The position numbers and the translations under genes were made by a program. The notes under the pieces are model-generated. The model had not been told where the DNA came from. It did no database searches and saw nothing but the letters and a program-made list of their open reading frames with translations. From Helicobacter felis ATCC 49179 (GTDB lineage: Bacteria; Campylobacterota; Campylobacteria; Campylobacterales; Helicobacteraceae), in assembly GCF_000200595.1 (NCBI RefSeq), contig NC_014810.2, forward strand, positions 1,374,311 to 1,438,310: a DNA stretch of 64,000 bases, read 5' to 3'. This document shows, one piece after another, positions 28,381-36,033 of this stretch. Position 1 is the stretch's first letter. Each line of letters begins with the position of its first letter.

Positions 28381-28476
28381 ATGAGCAATAATCATAATAA
28401 CAATAGTTGCAACACCAATAGCAATAAACATAGCGAAAAAAATAGTGGTGGTTGTGGTTGTGGTAAAAACAACTAA
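28381..28476 (+). CDS. 31-residue Asn-rich Cys/Gly peptide
   Basis: A short frame with a strong ribosome site (GAAAGGAGA ending eight bases before ATG), its own -10 box and 5' stem-loop, and a terminator 15 bases after the stop. The peptide is MSNNHNNNSCNTNSNKHSEK followed by a Gly/Cys end (GGCGCGK) and two Asn. It has eleven or more Asn, three Cys and two His, with no hydrophobic segment. It is not a type I toxin of the AapA kind, which are hydrophobic. Metal binding or post-translational modification is conceivable from the Cys/His content, but I know no family. The complete expression signals argue that it is real. Confidence 0.65.
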   Translation: MSNNHNNNSCNTNSNKHSEKNSGGCGCGKNN

Positions 28477-28490
28477 AATCGCCTTGTGTT

Positions 28491-28514
28491 CCCCTGCATA
28501 CGCGGGGGTTTTTT
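28491..28514 (+). terminator. Rho-independent terminator
   Basis: CCCC-T-GC pairs with GC-GGGG around an ATAC loop, with a single bulged T, followed by six T. It ends the small peptide transcript before pseC. Confidence 0.75.
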
Positions 28515-28581
28515 GTTTTCACCTCTGAAATTTTGGTCTTTTTTCATCCACTAGATCTTTTACAATCATGTAAGGAGAGTC

Positions 28582-29712
28582 ATGAATCCCTATAGCACGC
28601 AGTGTATTGACCAAGAAGATATAGAGTCTGTGGTGCGCGCCTTGCAGGGCGCGCATTTGACACAAGGACCTTTGTCAAGAGACTTTGAGAATGCGTTAGC
28701 CGATTATTTGGGAGTAAAATATGTGATCGCTTGCAACAGCGCGACTTCAGCTCTTTTGATGGCTTACAAAGCTTTAGGACTCTCAGGAATGCATGCTATC
28801 ACCACGCCTATTAGTTTTGTGGCCACTACTAACATGCTCTTGGCGTGTCAAGCAACCCCCGTATTTTGTGATATTGGCGAAGATGGTAATCTTGATCCTC
28901 ATTTGCTAGAAGAAACATACCAGCGATGTTCTGATCGCCAAAAAATTAGAGCGGTTATTAGTGTGGATTATGGGGGTAAAAGTGTGGAAGTGGAATCCAT
29001 TAAAGAGTTTTGCGCCCGGCATGGACTTGTTTTTATTTCAGATAGTTCTCATGCCTTAGGCGCGAGCTATAAACAACAAAAAGTAGGCTCTTTAGCCGAT
29101 GCCACCATTTTTAGCCTGCATGCCATTAAATCTATCACGACTGCTGAAGGAGGCCTAGTTGCTACAGACAACCAAGCCCTCTATGAAAAACTCCAACTAT
29201 TGAGATCGCATGGGGTGAGGAATGAAGGTTTTCATGTGGAGGTTTTGGATTATGGCTACAATTTTAGAATGAATGAAATTCAAAGTGCTTTGGGCCTTAG
29301 TCAACTCTCTAAACTTGATCGCTTTGTGGCTGTGCGTGAGGAAATCGCGCGTCTTTATGACGATCTTTTAGCGGATAATCCATACGCTATCCCACTGCAT
29401 GCTAGCTTGCCCTCCCACATAACAAGCTCTAACCATCTCTACCCTGTTTTGCTCAACCCCACTCTTTGGGAGGCTAAATCTAAACTGCTAGAGGGGTTAT
29501 TAAAGGCACAAATTGGCGTGCAAGTGCATTATAAACCCATACACACTTTTAAACTCTATCAAGAACGCCTAGGGGCGATACATTTGCCTAAAGCCCAAGA
29601 TTTTTACAAAGCCACCCTCTCTCTGCCGTGCCATCAAAAGATGACACGCGCCCTAGCCATGTATACGATGGAAACTTTCTTAGATTTGTGCCAAACTTTA
29701 ACTGCAGTTTAG
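28582..29712 (+). CDS. pseC: UDP-4-amino-4,6-dideoxy-N-acetyl-beta-L-altrosamine transaminase
   Basis: PLP-dependent aminotransferase of the DegT/DnrJ/EryC1 family, second enzyme of pseudaminic acid synthesis. Pseudaminic acid decorates flagellin and is needed for motility in Helicobacter. The PLP-binding Lys is at residue 183 in FSLHAIKSITTAEGG, the same number as in H. pylori PseC. The N-terminal MNPYSTQCIDQEDIESV and length 376 also fit. AAGGAGA precedes the ATG. A TACAAT box lies about 20 bases upstream. The 3' end overlaps the convergent repeat protein gene by 15 bases. Confidence 0.92.
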   Translation: MNPYSTQCIDQEDIESVVRALQGAHLTQGPLSRDFENALADYLGVKYVIACNSATSALLMAYKALGLSGMHAITTPISFVATTNMLLACQATPVFCDIGEDGNLDPHLLEETYQRCSDRQKIRAVISVDYGGKSVEVESIKEFCARHGLVFISDSSHALGASYKQQKVGSLADATIFSLHAIKSITTAEGGLVATDNQALYEKLQLLRSHGVRNEGFHVEVLDYGYNFRMNEIQSALGLSQLSKLDRFVAVREEIARLYDDLLADNPYAIPLHASLPSHITSSNHLYPVLLNPTLWEAKSKLLEGLLKAQIGVQVHYKPIHTFKLYQERLGAIHLPKAQDFYKATLSLPCHQKMTRALAMYTMETFLDLCQTLTAV

Positions 29713-31392
29713 ATTATAAGCAATACCAAAGGTTTTCATTCCAGTTGCATGGAAGAACATGCACCGGACATTCGCCTGATCAAGATGCCATCTGCTCAAA
29801 TCCTGACTAAAACTTTTGGTATAGGCAAACATTTTGTACATATTGGTAACTTTCTTGGTATTCCAACTAGAAATATCTTGATTGAAACTCTTGGCATAGA
29901 AAAACATTTTTTGCATGTCTGTTACACGACTCACATCCCAAGTATTGAGGGGTTGGTTAAACATAAAGGCCCCATAAAAAAGATAGGACATATTATTGAC
30001 ATGGCTAACATCCCAAGAGCCAATAGGTTGGTTAAATGCGGTCGCGTACTTAAACATTCCTTGTAAATTTGTCGCGCTTGCAGGCTTCCAAGTTGTGATA
30101 TTGCCATTAAAATGATAAGTGAGACTGAACATATAGCTCATGTTTTGAATGCGACTCACATCCCAGTCTTCTAGTGGTTGGTTGAAGTCTCTAGAACCAT
30201 AGAACATAAAGCTGCTATCTTGGACATGTTGCATTTCCCACATGTCCAAAGGCTGATTAAAAGCCGTAAAAGCAAAAGCTGCTTTCATATTGATCACACT
30301 GCTTGTATCCCAGTTATTGAGCGAGACACCCACCTTGCGCCCCATAAAAATCGCTTCCATATTTTTAACATGACTGACATCCCATGTTTCAATTCCCTCT
30401 AAATTTGTGCGATTCTCTAAGGTAGTGCAACGGTGATAGAATTCTAAGATTTGATTATATTCGCTGTCGCGTGTTGCCCATAAAGATCCATTTCTAATGG
30501 GTAGTTGTTTGAGGCGCGTATAAATATTTTCTTTGTCGCAAAAAAGATAGCTCATGTCTTCTACAAGGCCGGTGTTAATGCTTTCCAAAGGGATCGTTGA
30601 ATCTTTTAAAAGCGCGATAAGTTCTTTTTTGTTTTTAGGATAATGGAGGAATTTTAAGAGGTTTGGAGGTATATCTTGAGAGAGGGGCGAAAATGGCGTT
30701 TTGACCTTTGTCCCTAAAAACATGCCTTGTGTTTGGGCATTTTCTAAATTCTTCCACATAAGAATATTTTGTTTGAATTGTGTAGCGTTGGCAAACATGT
30801 AGCTAAAATTTTGAGGGGGGCTGTGCTCGCGTTGCCAACGATTCCAACGACTAAGAGGTTGATTGAAACTCTTGGCCTGATAAAACATGTAACTAAAATC
30901 CACACCTCTAGAAGTGTTCCAAGAGTTTAAGGGTTGGTTAAAGCTAGTGGCGTTGGCAAACATGTAACTAAAATCCACACCTCTAGAAGTGTTCCAAGAG
31001 TTTAAGGGTTGGTTAAAGCTAGTGGCGTTGGCAAACATGTAACTAAAGTTTCTTACATGACCCGTGTTCCAGCGTTTTAAAGAGTGGTTGAAATGCACCT
31101 GATTCATAAACATGCCTTCCATATTTTCCACATGACTTACATCCCAAGTTTCAATCCCAGAAAAATTCTCTCGATAAGGGGTGCAAATTCCTTTTTTTTC
31201 TAGGGGTGCTTGCAAACAAAACAGATAGCTCATGTCTCTGATATAGCGGGTGTTGATTTTTGAGAGCGGAATTTTTGGATTTTTTAACAGTTCTCTAAGA
31301 TGCGCTTTATTTCTAGGTGTCAAACTATGCCCGCTCAAACAAGCAAAAGTAAACGGAAATAACGCTAAACATGCTGAACCAAAACTTCTCAT
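29698..31392 (-). CDS. BspA-like surface protein with DUF285 repeats
   Basis: A 564-residue protein with an N-terminal signal sequence (SACLALFPFTFAC) and some fifteen copies of a roughly 25-residue repeat of the form FNQPLNSWNTS..VxNMSYMF. This is the DUF285 or BspA-type pseudo-leucine-rich repeat, known mainly from Mycoplasma, gut bacteria and some Helicobacter. Such repeats form surface-exposed solenoids and are linked to adhesion. Two repeats are identical at DNA level (30886-31035). I start at the ATG at 31392; 31410 is the upstream alternative. A Cys right after the hydrophobic segment is not in a canonical lipobox. Repeat number may vary between strains. Confidence 0.8.
   Translation of the reverse strand: MRSFGSACLALFPFTFACLSGHSLTPRNKAHLRELLKNPKIPLSKINTRYIRDMSYLFCLQAPLEKKGICTPYRENFSGIETWDVSHVENMEGMFMNQVHFNHSLKRWNTGHVRNFSYMFANATSFNQPLNSWNTSRGVDFSYMFANATSFNQPLNSWNTSRGVDFSYMFYQAKSFNQPLSRWNRWQREHSPPQNFSYMFANATQFKQNILMWKNLENAQTQGMFLGTKVKTPFSPLSQDIPPNLLKFLHYPKNKKELIALLKDSTIPLESINTGLVEDMSYLFCDKENIYTRLKQLPIRNGSLWATRDSEYNQILEFYHRCTTLENRTNLEGIETWDVSHVKNMEAIFMGRKVGVSLNNWDTSSVINMKAAFAFTAFNQPLDMWEMQHVQDSSFMFYGSRDFNQPLEDWDVSRIQNMSYMFSLTYHFNGNITTWKPASATNLQGMFKYATAFNQPIGSWDVSHVNNMSYLFYGAFMFNQPLNTWDVSRVTDMQKMFFYAKSFNQDISSWNTKKVTNMYKMFAYTKSFSQDLSRWHLDQANVRCMFFHATGMKTFGIAYNLNCS
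30886..31047 (-). repeat. Perfect 75-bp tandem repeat inside the BspA-like gene
   Basis: The unit at 30886-30960 is repeated identically at 30961-31035, and the first 12 bases recur again at 31036-31047. Each unit is 25 codons, so gain or loss keeps the frame. Identity including third positions points to a recent duplication or ongoing recombination. Confidence 0.95.
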
Positions 31393-31507
31393 AGAAAAAG
31401 TAACAAACATGCAATCCCCAAAAGGGCAATATAAAGTGTTTCATTTTAGCACAAAATGGCTTAGAATACAAAATTTACTATATTCAGTATTACAAAATAA
31501 AATAAAA

Positions 31508-31515
31508 TTTTTTTT
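31508..31515 (+). repeat. Poly-T tract upstream of an outer membrane protein gene
   Basis: Eight T in an AT-rich run about 75 bases before the ATG. In H. pylori, variable poly-T tracts near promoters tune expression of adhesin genes such as sabA. Here the position is similar but variability is unproven. Confidence 0.5.
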
Positions 31516-31540
31516 AGACTTTAGCAAGTATTAAGTAATA

Positions 31541-31554
31541 TGATAATATTATCA
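31541..31554. promoter_or_regulatory. 14-bp perfect palindrome, candidate Fur/NikR-like operator
   Basis: TGATAATATTATCA is a perfect palindrome 31 bases before the ATG, followed by TAATAATAAT. It resembles the H. pylori Fur half-site arrangement (TAATAAT/ATTATTA) but lacks the central base, and overlaps plausible -10 sequences. Binding is a guess. Confidence 0.4.
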
Positions 31555-31584
31555 ATTAATAATAATTGAGCAAGGATTCTGCGC

Positions 31585-32607
31585 ATGGATAACCATGAGA
31601 CTGAGATTTTTGGTAATTTTCACAGGCCTTGTTTGCTGTGGATACAGAGTATAGCACTAGGTGCATTGGTATTTAATCCTTTAGGAGCTGTGGGAATCAG
31701 GGGGTTTGGGGACACACCTCTTACGGGTATTCCTAACGGAAGTGGTGGGGGCGATCAGCTTCTTGAAGACGCTAAGAAGATGCAGGAACTCGAGCACCAT
31801 GACCATGATGAAGAACATGATCATGATCAAGAACAAGCGCAAAAAAAAACTAAACAACCATCTACAGCAGTAGCTACCGCAAAGACCTCTGCTAAAAAAG
31901 ACGCTTGGGTTGGCGAACACTCTAGTTTTTTTGCGGGGTTTAATTACCAAGCTAGCTCGATTGCTAACATGATACATTACGCCGGCAACGAGGCAGTTAA
32001 TTCCACTACTGGTGATAAGTCTGTCAATCCTACTATGACGTTTCCTCCCTTAATGGGTGTGGGGATTTCAATAGGTTACAAGCAATTCTTTGGGCAAAAA
32101 CATAATGTCGGTTTGCGCTATTTTGGTTTTTTTGACTATAACCATAGTCGTTTTGGTGTGCTTAGATCAACGGATAACTCCTTTACATTTGGTAATACTA
32201 CATTTACTGAAAAAGATAGTTATGCCGGACAATACTATGCCAATCTCTACACTTATGGTGTCGGGATAGACATGCTCTATAATTTTTACACCAACAAGCA
32301 CTTTATTTTTGGAATGGCTTTAGGGGTTCAGTTTGCAGGGGATAGTTGGGCGACCTCCATTCAAAAAGACCTCCAAAGTTATAAAAAGACAAATAAAAGT
32401 TCTAGCTACAGCCCGGCTAACTTCCAATTTCTTGTCAATTTTGCCCTCCGAGCGCAATTTGCTAAACATAATGGTATTGAATTAGGTATCAAAGTCCCTA
32501 CTATCACTCATCGTTATTTCAGTCTTACCAATGCGCAAGGCACAAATTTAGTCGCCGATGTGCGCCGTCTTTATGCGTTTCAAATCAGTTATTTGCGCGA
32601 TTTTTAG
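31585..32607 (+). CDS. Hop/Hor-like outer membrane protein with His/Asp-rich segment
   Basis: A 340-residue outer membrane beta-barrel protein of the HP_OMP type. The signal region covers about residues 15-36. A low-complexity segment near residues 70-82 (HHDHDEEHDHDQE) follows, then a Lys/Thr linker, then the barrel. Shared family features are YTYGVGIDMLYNF, GVQFAGDSW and the C-terminal RRLYAFQISYLRDF, which has the terminal aromatic needed for BAM assembly. The His/Asp segment could bind nickel, zinc or another metal at the cell surface or periplasm. Ribosome site AAGGA is ten bases before ATG. The neighbouring gene is a second, shorter relative. Confidence 0.85.
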   Translation: MDNHETEIFGNFHRPCLLWIQSIALGALVFNPLGAVGIRGFGDTPLTGIPNGSGGGDQLLEDAKKMQELEHHDHDEEHDHDQEQAQKKTKQPSTAVATAKTSAKKDAWVGEHSSFFAGFNYQASSIANMIHYAGNEAVNSTTGDKSVNPTMTFPPLMGVGISIGYKQFFGQKHNVGLRYFGFFDYNHSRFGVLRSTDNSFTFGNTTFTEKDSYAGQYYANLYTYGVGIDMLYNFYTNKHFIFGMALGVQFAGDSWATSIQKDLQSYKKTNKSSSYSPANFQFLVNFALRAQFAKHNGIELGIKVPTITHRYFSLTNAQGTNLVADVRRLYAFQISYLRDF

Positions 32608-32695
32608 AATTTACATCTCTTAGACCTTAAAATTAGAGACACCTGGCCGATTTAGTAAGAATTTATCTAAATTAAATCTAAATAAAGGGATTAGC

Positions 32696-33517
32696 ATGCG
32701 CATTAAGTCGCCGGTCGCTCTTTTTTTAACCTCTCTTTTAGGAGCCACGGATGGAAGTGGAATTTTTATTGGAGGCGGTTATCAGCAAGGTAAAGCGCAG
32801 TTGCGCATGCAAGATGGAGGGCAAAGGACTGAGGTTGATGCCCCCATAAGAGGGTTTGGACTACAACTAGGTTATCAATTTTTCATAGGTAGATTTGTAG
32901 GCATTAAGGCTTATGGCTTCTTTGATTATGCCCACACTTCCGGTATTCATTTCAATCGTCAAGATACGGCTAGCTCCGATCCAATTCAATGTGATTTTAA
33001 AGGTGGGAGTCCGATTACTTTCCCTGCTCCTGGTGTTCCCGGTATTCCTAGTGCCCCTAAAGGTGTACCCGTTCCTGCCCCAAAATTTAATATGCCTAAT
33101 TGCCAAGTTAATGTGATGGGTATCTTGCAACAGCTCGTTGGCACTAACAAGCCCGTTGAACCCAATATGCTTACCTATGGTGGTGGAGCGGATTTAATCA
33201 TCAATCTCATCAATAACCAAGCGATCGCCTTAGGGGTATTTGGAGGTGTTCAGCTTGCAGGCAACTCTTGGCTATTGGCAACTCCGGATTTCAGTGATCT
33301 TGCTCTAACTTATGCGGGTCTTAACAAGAGCCCTACAGCCTTTCAATATCTATTGAATGTTGGAGGCAGGTTGCGTATTTTGAAACATAGTAGTGTAGAG
33401 GGAGGGATTAAGTTCCCCATGCTGAAAAACAATCCATTCTTGCAAACTAAAAATGAAGGAACACTATATATCAGGAGACTTTACTCTTGGTATGTGAACT
33501 ACACTTTTACTTTCTAG
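32696..33517 (+). CDS. Hop/Hor-like outer membrane protein
   Basis: A 273-residue beta-barrel protein with an N-terminal signal peptide (VALFLTSLLGATDG). It shares with its upstream neighbour the segments LGYQFFIGRFVGIKAYGFFDY, LTYGGGADLIINL and GGVQLAGNSW, and the C-terminal IRRLYSWYVNYTFTF ending in Phe. A Pro-rich extracellular loop lies near residues 106-130, with a Cys at each side (104 and 132) that may pair. AAAGGGA precedes the ATG. An AAGAAT/TTTAG box upstream may be its promoter. The end overlaps the convergent FixH-like gene by 11 bases. Confidence 0.87.
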   Translation: MRIKSPVALFLTSLLGATDGSGIFIGGGYQQGKAQLRMQDGGQRTEVDAPIRGFGLQLGYQFFIGRFVGIKAYGFFDYAHTSGIHFNRQDTASSDPIQCDFKGGSPITFPAPGVPGIPSAPKGVPVPAPKFNMPNCQVNVMGILQQLVGTNKPVEPNMLTYGGGADLIINLINNQAIALGVFGGVQLAGNSWLLATPDFSDLALTYAGLNKSPTAFQYLLNVGGRLRILKHSSVEGGIKFPMLKNNPFLQTKNEGTLYIRRLYSWYVNYTFTF

Positions 33518-34058
33518 CGCGCGCATAGGCAGGTTGAATGAGGGGGATGTAGCTCTTGTTAAAACCCACCTTGATTAGGATTTTATAATTTCCCTCCCTG
33601 GAGAGATTAAAAGGGTTAAGAGTGCAGACAATTGCCTTAATATCTTCCATACACTTAGGTTTTTCAAAAGGATGGGCTTTGGCCATATCTACAAGTATGA
33701 CAGAGACATTTAAAGGCGGGGTAACCTTTTGAAGTCTTGTAAAAACAAGTTGCATTTGATTATTTTTAAGATGCAAATGCAAAAGAGGGGTGCTAGGATT
33801 GAGATAATAAGGAAATGGGGGGTTAAGATTTTGATTGTCGCTTTGTAGGGTGAGGTTATAGTTTTGTAAAAAAGTATGGTAGTGGGCGATCATGGTGTTG
33901 ATGTGTGCATCCGTATAGGTGTGCTGTGTTAAATAAGAATTATCGTTTTTGGGTGTGTATTTGATAGCAACCACGACTAAAGCACTCACCAACAACACTC
34001 CTAAGAGCAATACGCTTAAAATCCCTAAAGGCCAATAGTTTTTTTCTTTAGTGTCCAT
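33507..34058 (-). CDS. FixH-like membrane protein of the cbb3 oxidase operon
   Basis: A 183-residue protein with a short cytoplasmic start, one membrane helix (ILSVLLLGVLLVSALVVVAI) and a periplasmic domain rich in strands, ending near PLIQPAYARARK. H. pylori has a comparable protein after ccoNOQP. Similarity to FixH/CcoH assembly factors is by topology and position, not by clear motifs. The ATG at 34058 lies within the end of the upstream gene (11-base overlap). A longer frame to 34085 is less likely. Confidence 0.65.
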   Translation of the reverse strand: MDTKEKNYWPLGILSVLLLGVLLVSALVVVAIKYTPKNDNSYLTQHTYTDAHINTMIAHYHTFLQNYNLTLQSDNQNLNPPFPYYLNPSTPLLHLHLKNNQMQLVFTRLQKVTPPLNVSVILVDMAKAHPFEKPKCMEDIKAIVCTLNPFNLSREGNYKILIKVGFNKSYIPLIQPAYARARK

Positions 34059-34653
34059 GTTTTCTGACTCCAAAAAAATACCCATAGAAAAACAGAGCTA
34101 AAAGGGTGCAGAGCAACACATAGAGGATGGTTTTTGCCAAACTATTCGCGCTCTCCTCTTGAATATTGTTTTCTAGGTGTATATGATACTTCTGCGCAAG
34201 CGCATCGGCCATGTATGTGTAACCATTGAGCAATGCAAACGAAAAACGAGCATTGTTTTTAGCCATCTCATCTTCCCATTTTCTAGGCAAAAAAGGAGCG
34301 ATCCGCTCAAAGAAAATCCCATCAGCATCGATCAAATCGGCAGGTTCCGATATAATAGCGATTTTTTGCGCTTGATAGTAAGCAAAGAGAGCTACATAAG
34401 GTGCAGACAAATCTTTTAGACGCAAACGCTGGTAGGATAAACGCTCTTCTTTAGTTTGCAAACGATCTCCCCCTAAAAAAACAACCAAGCGCACTCCAGA
34501 TTTTTCTAAGAGTTCGCTAGAAACGCGCTCGATCAAAGACGCGCTTTTAGGCACAAGGTGCTGTGCAAGATTATCCTGCACAAAGCCCTTTTGGGCTCTC
34601 AAGCAACTTAGGATACAAAGAAGCGCAAAGAGAATGCGCCCTCCTCTAGGCAT
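34048..34653 (-). CDS. Membrane protein with TPM-like periplasmic domain
   Basis: A 201-residue protein with a signal peptide (ILFALLCILSCLRA). It has a periplasmic domain (for example SGVRLVVFLGGD and APYVALFAYYQAQKIAIIS) reminiscent of TPM domains, and one C-terminal membrane helix (ILYVLLCTLLALFFYGYFF). I take the ATG at 34653, which overlaps the stop of the small upstream ORF (TGATG). The long frame reaching 34890 runs through two upstream genes and is rejected. Function is unknown; the operon position suggests a role in cbb3 oxidase biogenesis or respiration. Confidence 0.65.
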   Translation of the reverse strand: MPRGGRILFALLCILSCLRAQKGFVQDNLAQHLVPKSASLIERVSSELLEKSGVRLVVFLGGDRLQTKEERLSYQRLRLKDLSAPYVALFAYYQAQKIAIISEPADLIDADGIFFERIAPFLPRKWEDEMAKNNARFSFALLNGYTYMADALAQKYHIHLENNIQEESANSLAKTILYVLLCTLLALFFYGYFFGVRKHGH

Positions 34654-34757
34654 CAGACAGCAAAAAGAAAACTTGGTTTTAAAAAATAAAGCACCACAGT
34701 AATGATGAATAGGGCGAATAAAAACAAGCCAAGTAATTTTTCCATTCCTGTAAACAT
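34653..34757 (-). CDS. 34-residue single-helix membrane peptide
   Basis: An ORF of 34 codons starting MFTGMEKLLGLFLFALFIIT and ending FLFAV, almost entirely one membrane helix. The ATG is two bases after the stop of the DUF4006 gene, and its TGA overlaps the ATG of the next gene, so it fits exactly between its neighbours. Small single-helix proteins such as CcoS or CcoQ are common in cbb3 operons. This could be one of them or an oxidase-associated peptide. Confidence 0.6.
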   Translation of the reverse strand: MFTGMEKLLGLFLFALFIITVVLYFLKPSFLFAV

Positions 34758-34759
34758 AT

Positions 34760-34957
34760 CTATTCCTTAACCTGATAGAATTGGTGATTTTTCTCAAACA
34801 TCTCAATTTTATCTGTATTGAGATGATAGGGATGCATGGCCTCTGTTTGTTGGATTTTGACAGCCTGAAATCCAAAAAAGCCCACAACACCCAAAAGAAT
34901 GAGAACCACGATCAAACAACCCAAAATTCCATTTAAACCAAACAAACCATTCATCAC
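34760..34957 (-). CDS. DUF4006 family protein
   Basis: A 65-residue protein with one membrane helix (LGCLIVVLILLGVVGFFGFQ) and a short hydrophilic tail with AMHPYHLNTDKIEMF. DUF4006 proteins are found next to ccoP in epsilonproteobacteria and are thought to accompany cbb3 oxidase; the function is unproven. The start overlaps the ccoP stop by four bases. Confidence 0.85.
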   Translation of the reverse strand: MMNGLFGLNGILGCLIVVLILLGVVGFFGFQAVKIQQTEAMHPYHLNTDKIEMFEKNHQFYQVKE

Positions 34958-35817
34958 TCTTCTCCTTGCAAGGATTGGATGTAGTGCGCTAACGCATTCA
35001 CTTGTATCTCATTGAAATGCCTGTAGGCGAAACTAGGCATCTCTCCAATATGTCCTTTTTTGCCCTTTTCTAAAATTTCCTTTAAAAAAACCGGGGTGCC
35101 ATAACGAGTCAAATCAGCTGCCATGCCTCCCTGTCCCTTGCCATCAGGACCATGGCATGACGCGCATGTGCTAGCAAAAATCGCCTCTCCCTTTTGGACA
35201 AGTTGAGGGTATCGCGTATGTTTGAGACTAGAAATCTTGGCCATTACAAAACTCGCCACAGCTTTAGCGTCATCAGCAGGCAATCCAAGAGGAGGCATTT
35301 CTCCTGCTTGGTAACCCAAGCCCACAGAACCCTGATCAATGACCTCCATAATGCCCTCTTCCTTGCCCCATTTGACCAAGTTTCTAGCCGTATTGTCCAA
35401 ACCTGTCGCTTCTAATCCATGGCATTGTGAGCATTGGACCAAGAAAATCCCCTGTCCCATTTGTGTCAAGTCTTTTACACTGAGACTTTTCCAACGAGTC
35501 TCAAAACTCTCATTATAGCGAGCGACCTCTTTGTTGTATTCGCCAATCTGAGAGTAGCTAAACACAGGATAACCAAAAAAGATATACCATACACCCCAAG
35601 TAATAGCGACTAAGAAACTGACAACCCAACCTGTAGGGATGTTATTGAGAAACTCGCCGATACCATCAAATTGATGCCCATTATTATAAAATACTCCTTC
35701 ATTGGTCTTCTCACGCATTGCCTTAAACAAGGAAGAGCTGATAGTCAAGGTTACGACCAAGATCACAAGGGCGGCGACCAATGCGAACGAATTAATATGA
35801 TCTTTTAGGATTTCCAT
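34954..35817 (-). CDS. ccoP: cbb3-type cytochrome c oxidase subunit III
   Basis: A 287-residue membrane-anchored dihaem cytochrome c that receives electrons from soluble cytochrome c. It has two N-terminal helices, a FixP-type N-terminal domain (GWVVSFLVAITWGVWYIFFGYP), and two haem-binding motifs, CSQCH near residue 132 and CASCH near 217, with downstream Met ligands (GEMPPLG, GEMPSF). Length is normal for the family. It begins one base after ccoQ ends. Confidence 0.95.
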   Translation of the reverse strand: MEILKDHINSFALVAALVILVVTLTISSSLFKAMREKTNEGVFYNNGHQFDGIGEFLNNIPTGWVVSFLVAITWGVWYIFFGYPVFSYSQIGEYNKEVARYNESFETRWKSLSVKDLTQMGQGIFLVQCSQCHGLEATGLDNTARNLVKWGKEEGIMEVIDQGSVGLGYQAGEMPPLGLPADDAKAVASFVMAKISSLKHTRYPQLVQKGEAIFASTCASCHGPDGKGQGGMAADLTRYGTPVFLKEILEKGKKGHIGEMPSFAYRHFNEIQVNALAHYIQSLQGEE

Positions 35818-36033
35818 TTAGCCTCTTTTATGTTGGAGTAGGGAGGAACGCGGTTCGATGGGTGTATCATGCAACTCATCTTGCAGTGCTAGCTGGCTAT
35901 AGCGCTCGTAATTGGTGATGCCTTTTTTATCCTTAACATACATGCTTACAATGTAGGCATAGAGAAAAATCGTAAAAAGGATGGTAAAAAAGACATAAGC
36001 AAACCCTCTAATCGCATCTAAATCCATCTTCAC
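35818..36033 (-). CDS. ccoQ: cbb3-type cytochrome c oxidase subunit CcoQ
   Basis: A 71-residue protein with one membrane helix (FAYVFFTILFTIFLYAYIV) and a short charged cytoplasmic tail, the standard form of CcoQ, which stabilises the oxidase complex. The start overlaps the ccoO stop by four bases. Position in the N-O-Q-P order confirms it. Confidence 0.9.
   Translation of the reverse strand: MKMDLDAIRGFAYVFFTILFTIFLYAYIVSMYVKDKKGITNYERYSQLALQDELHDTPIEPRSSLLQHKRG

Noticed and set aside
30886-31047. Repeat considered as a CRISPR array
   Set aside because: The 75-bp units are tandem, contiguous and in frame inside a repeat-protein gene; there are no spacers.
34658-34890. N-terminal extension of the TPM-like gene to 34890
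   Set aside because: It runs through the DUF4006 gene and the small membrane ORF; both have exact coupling overlaps, and the signal peptide begins at 34653.
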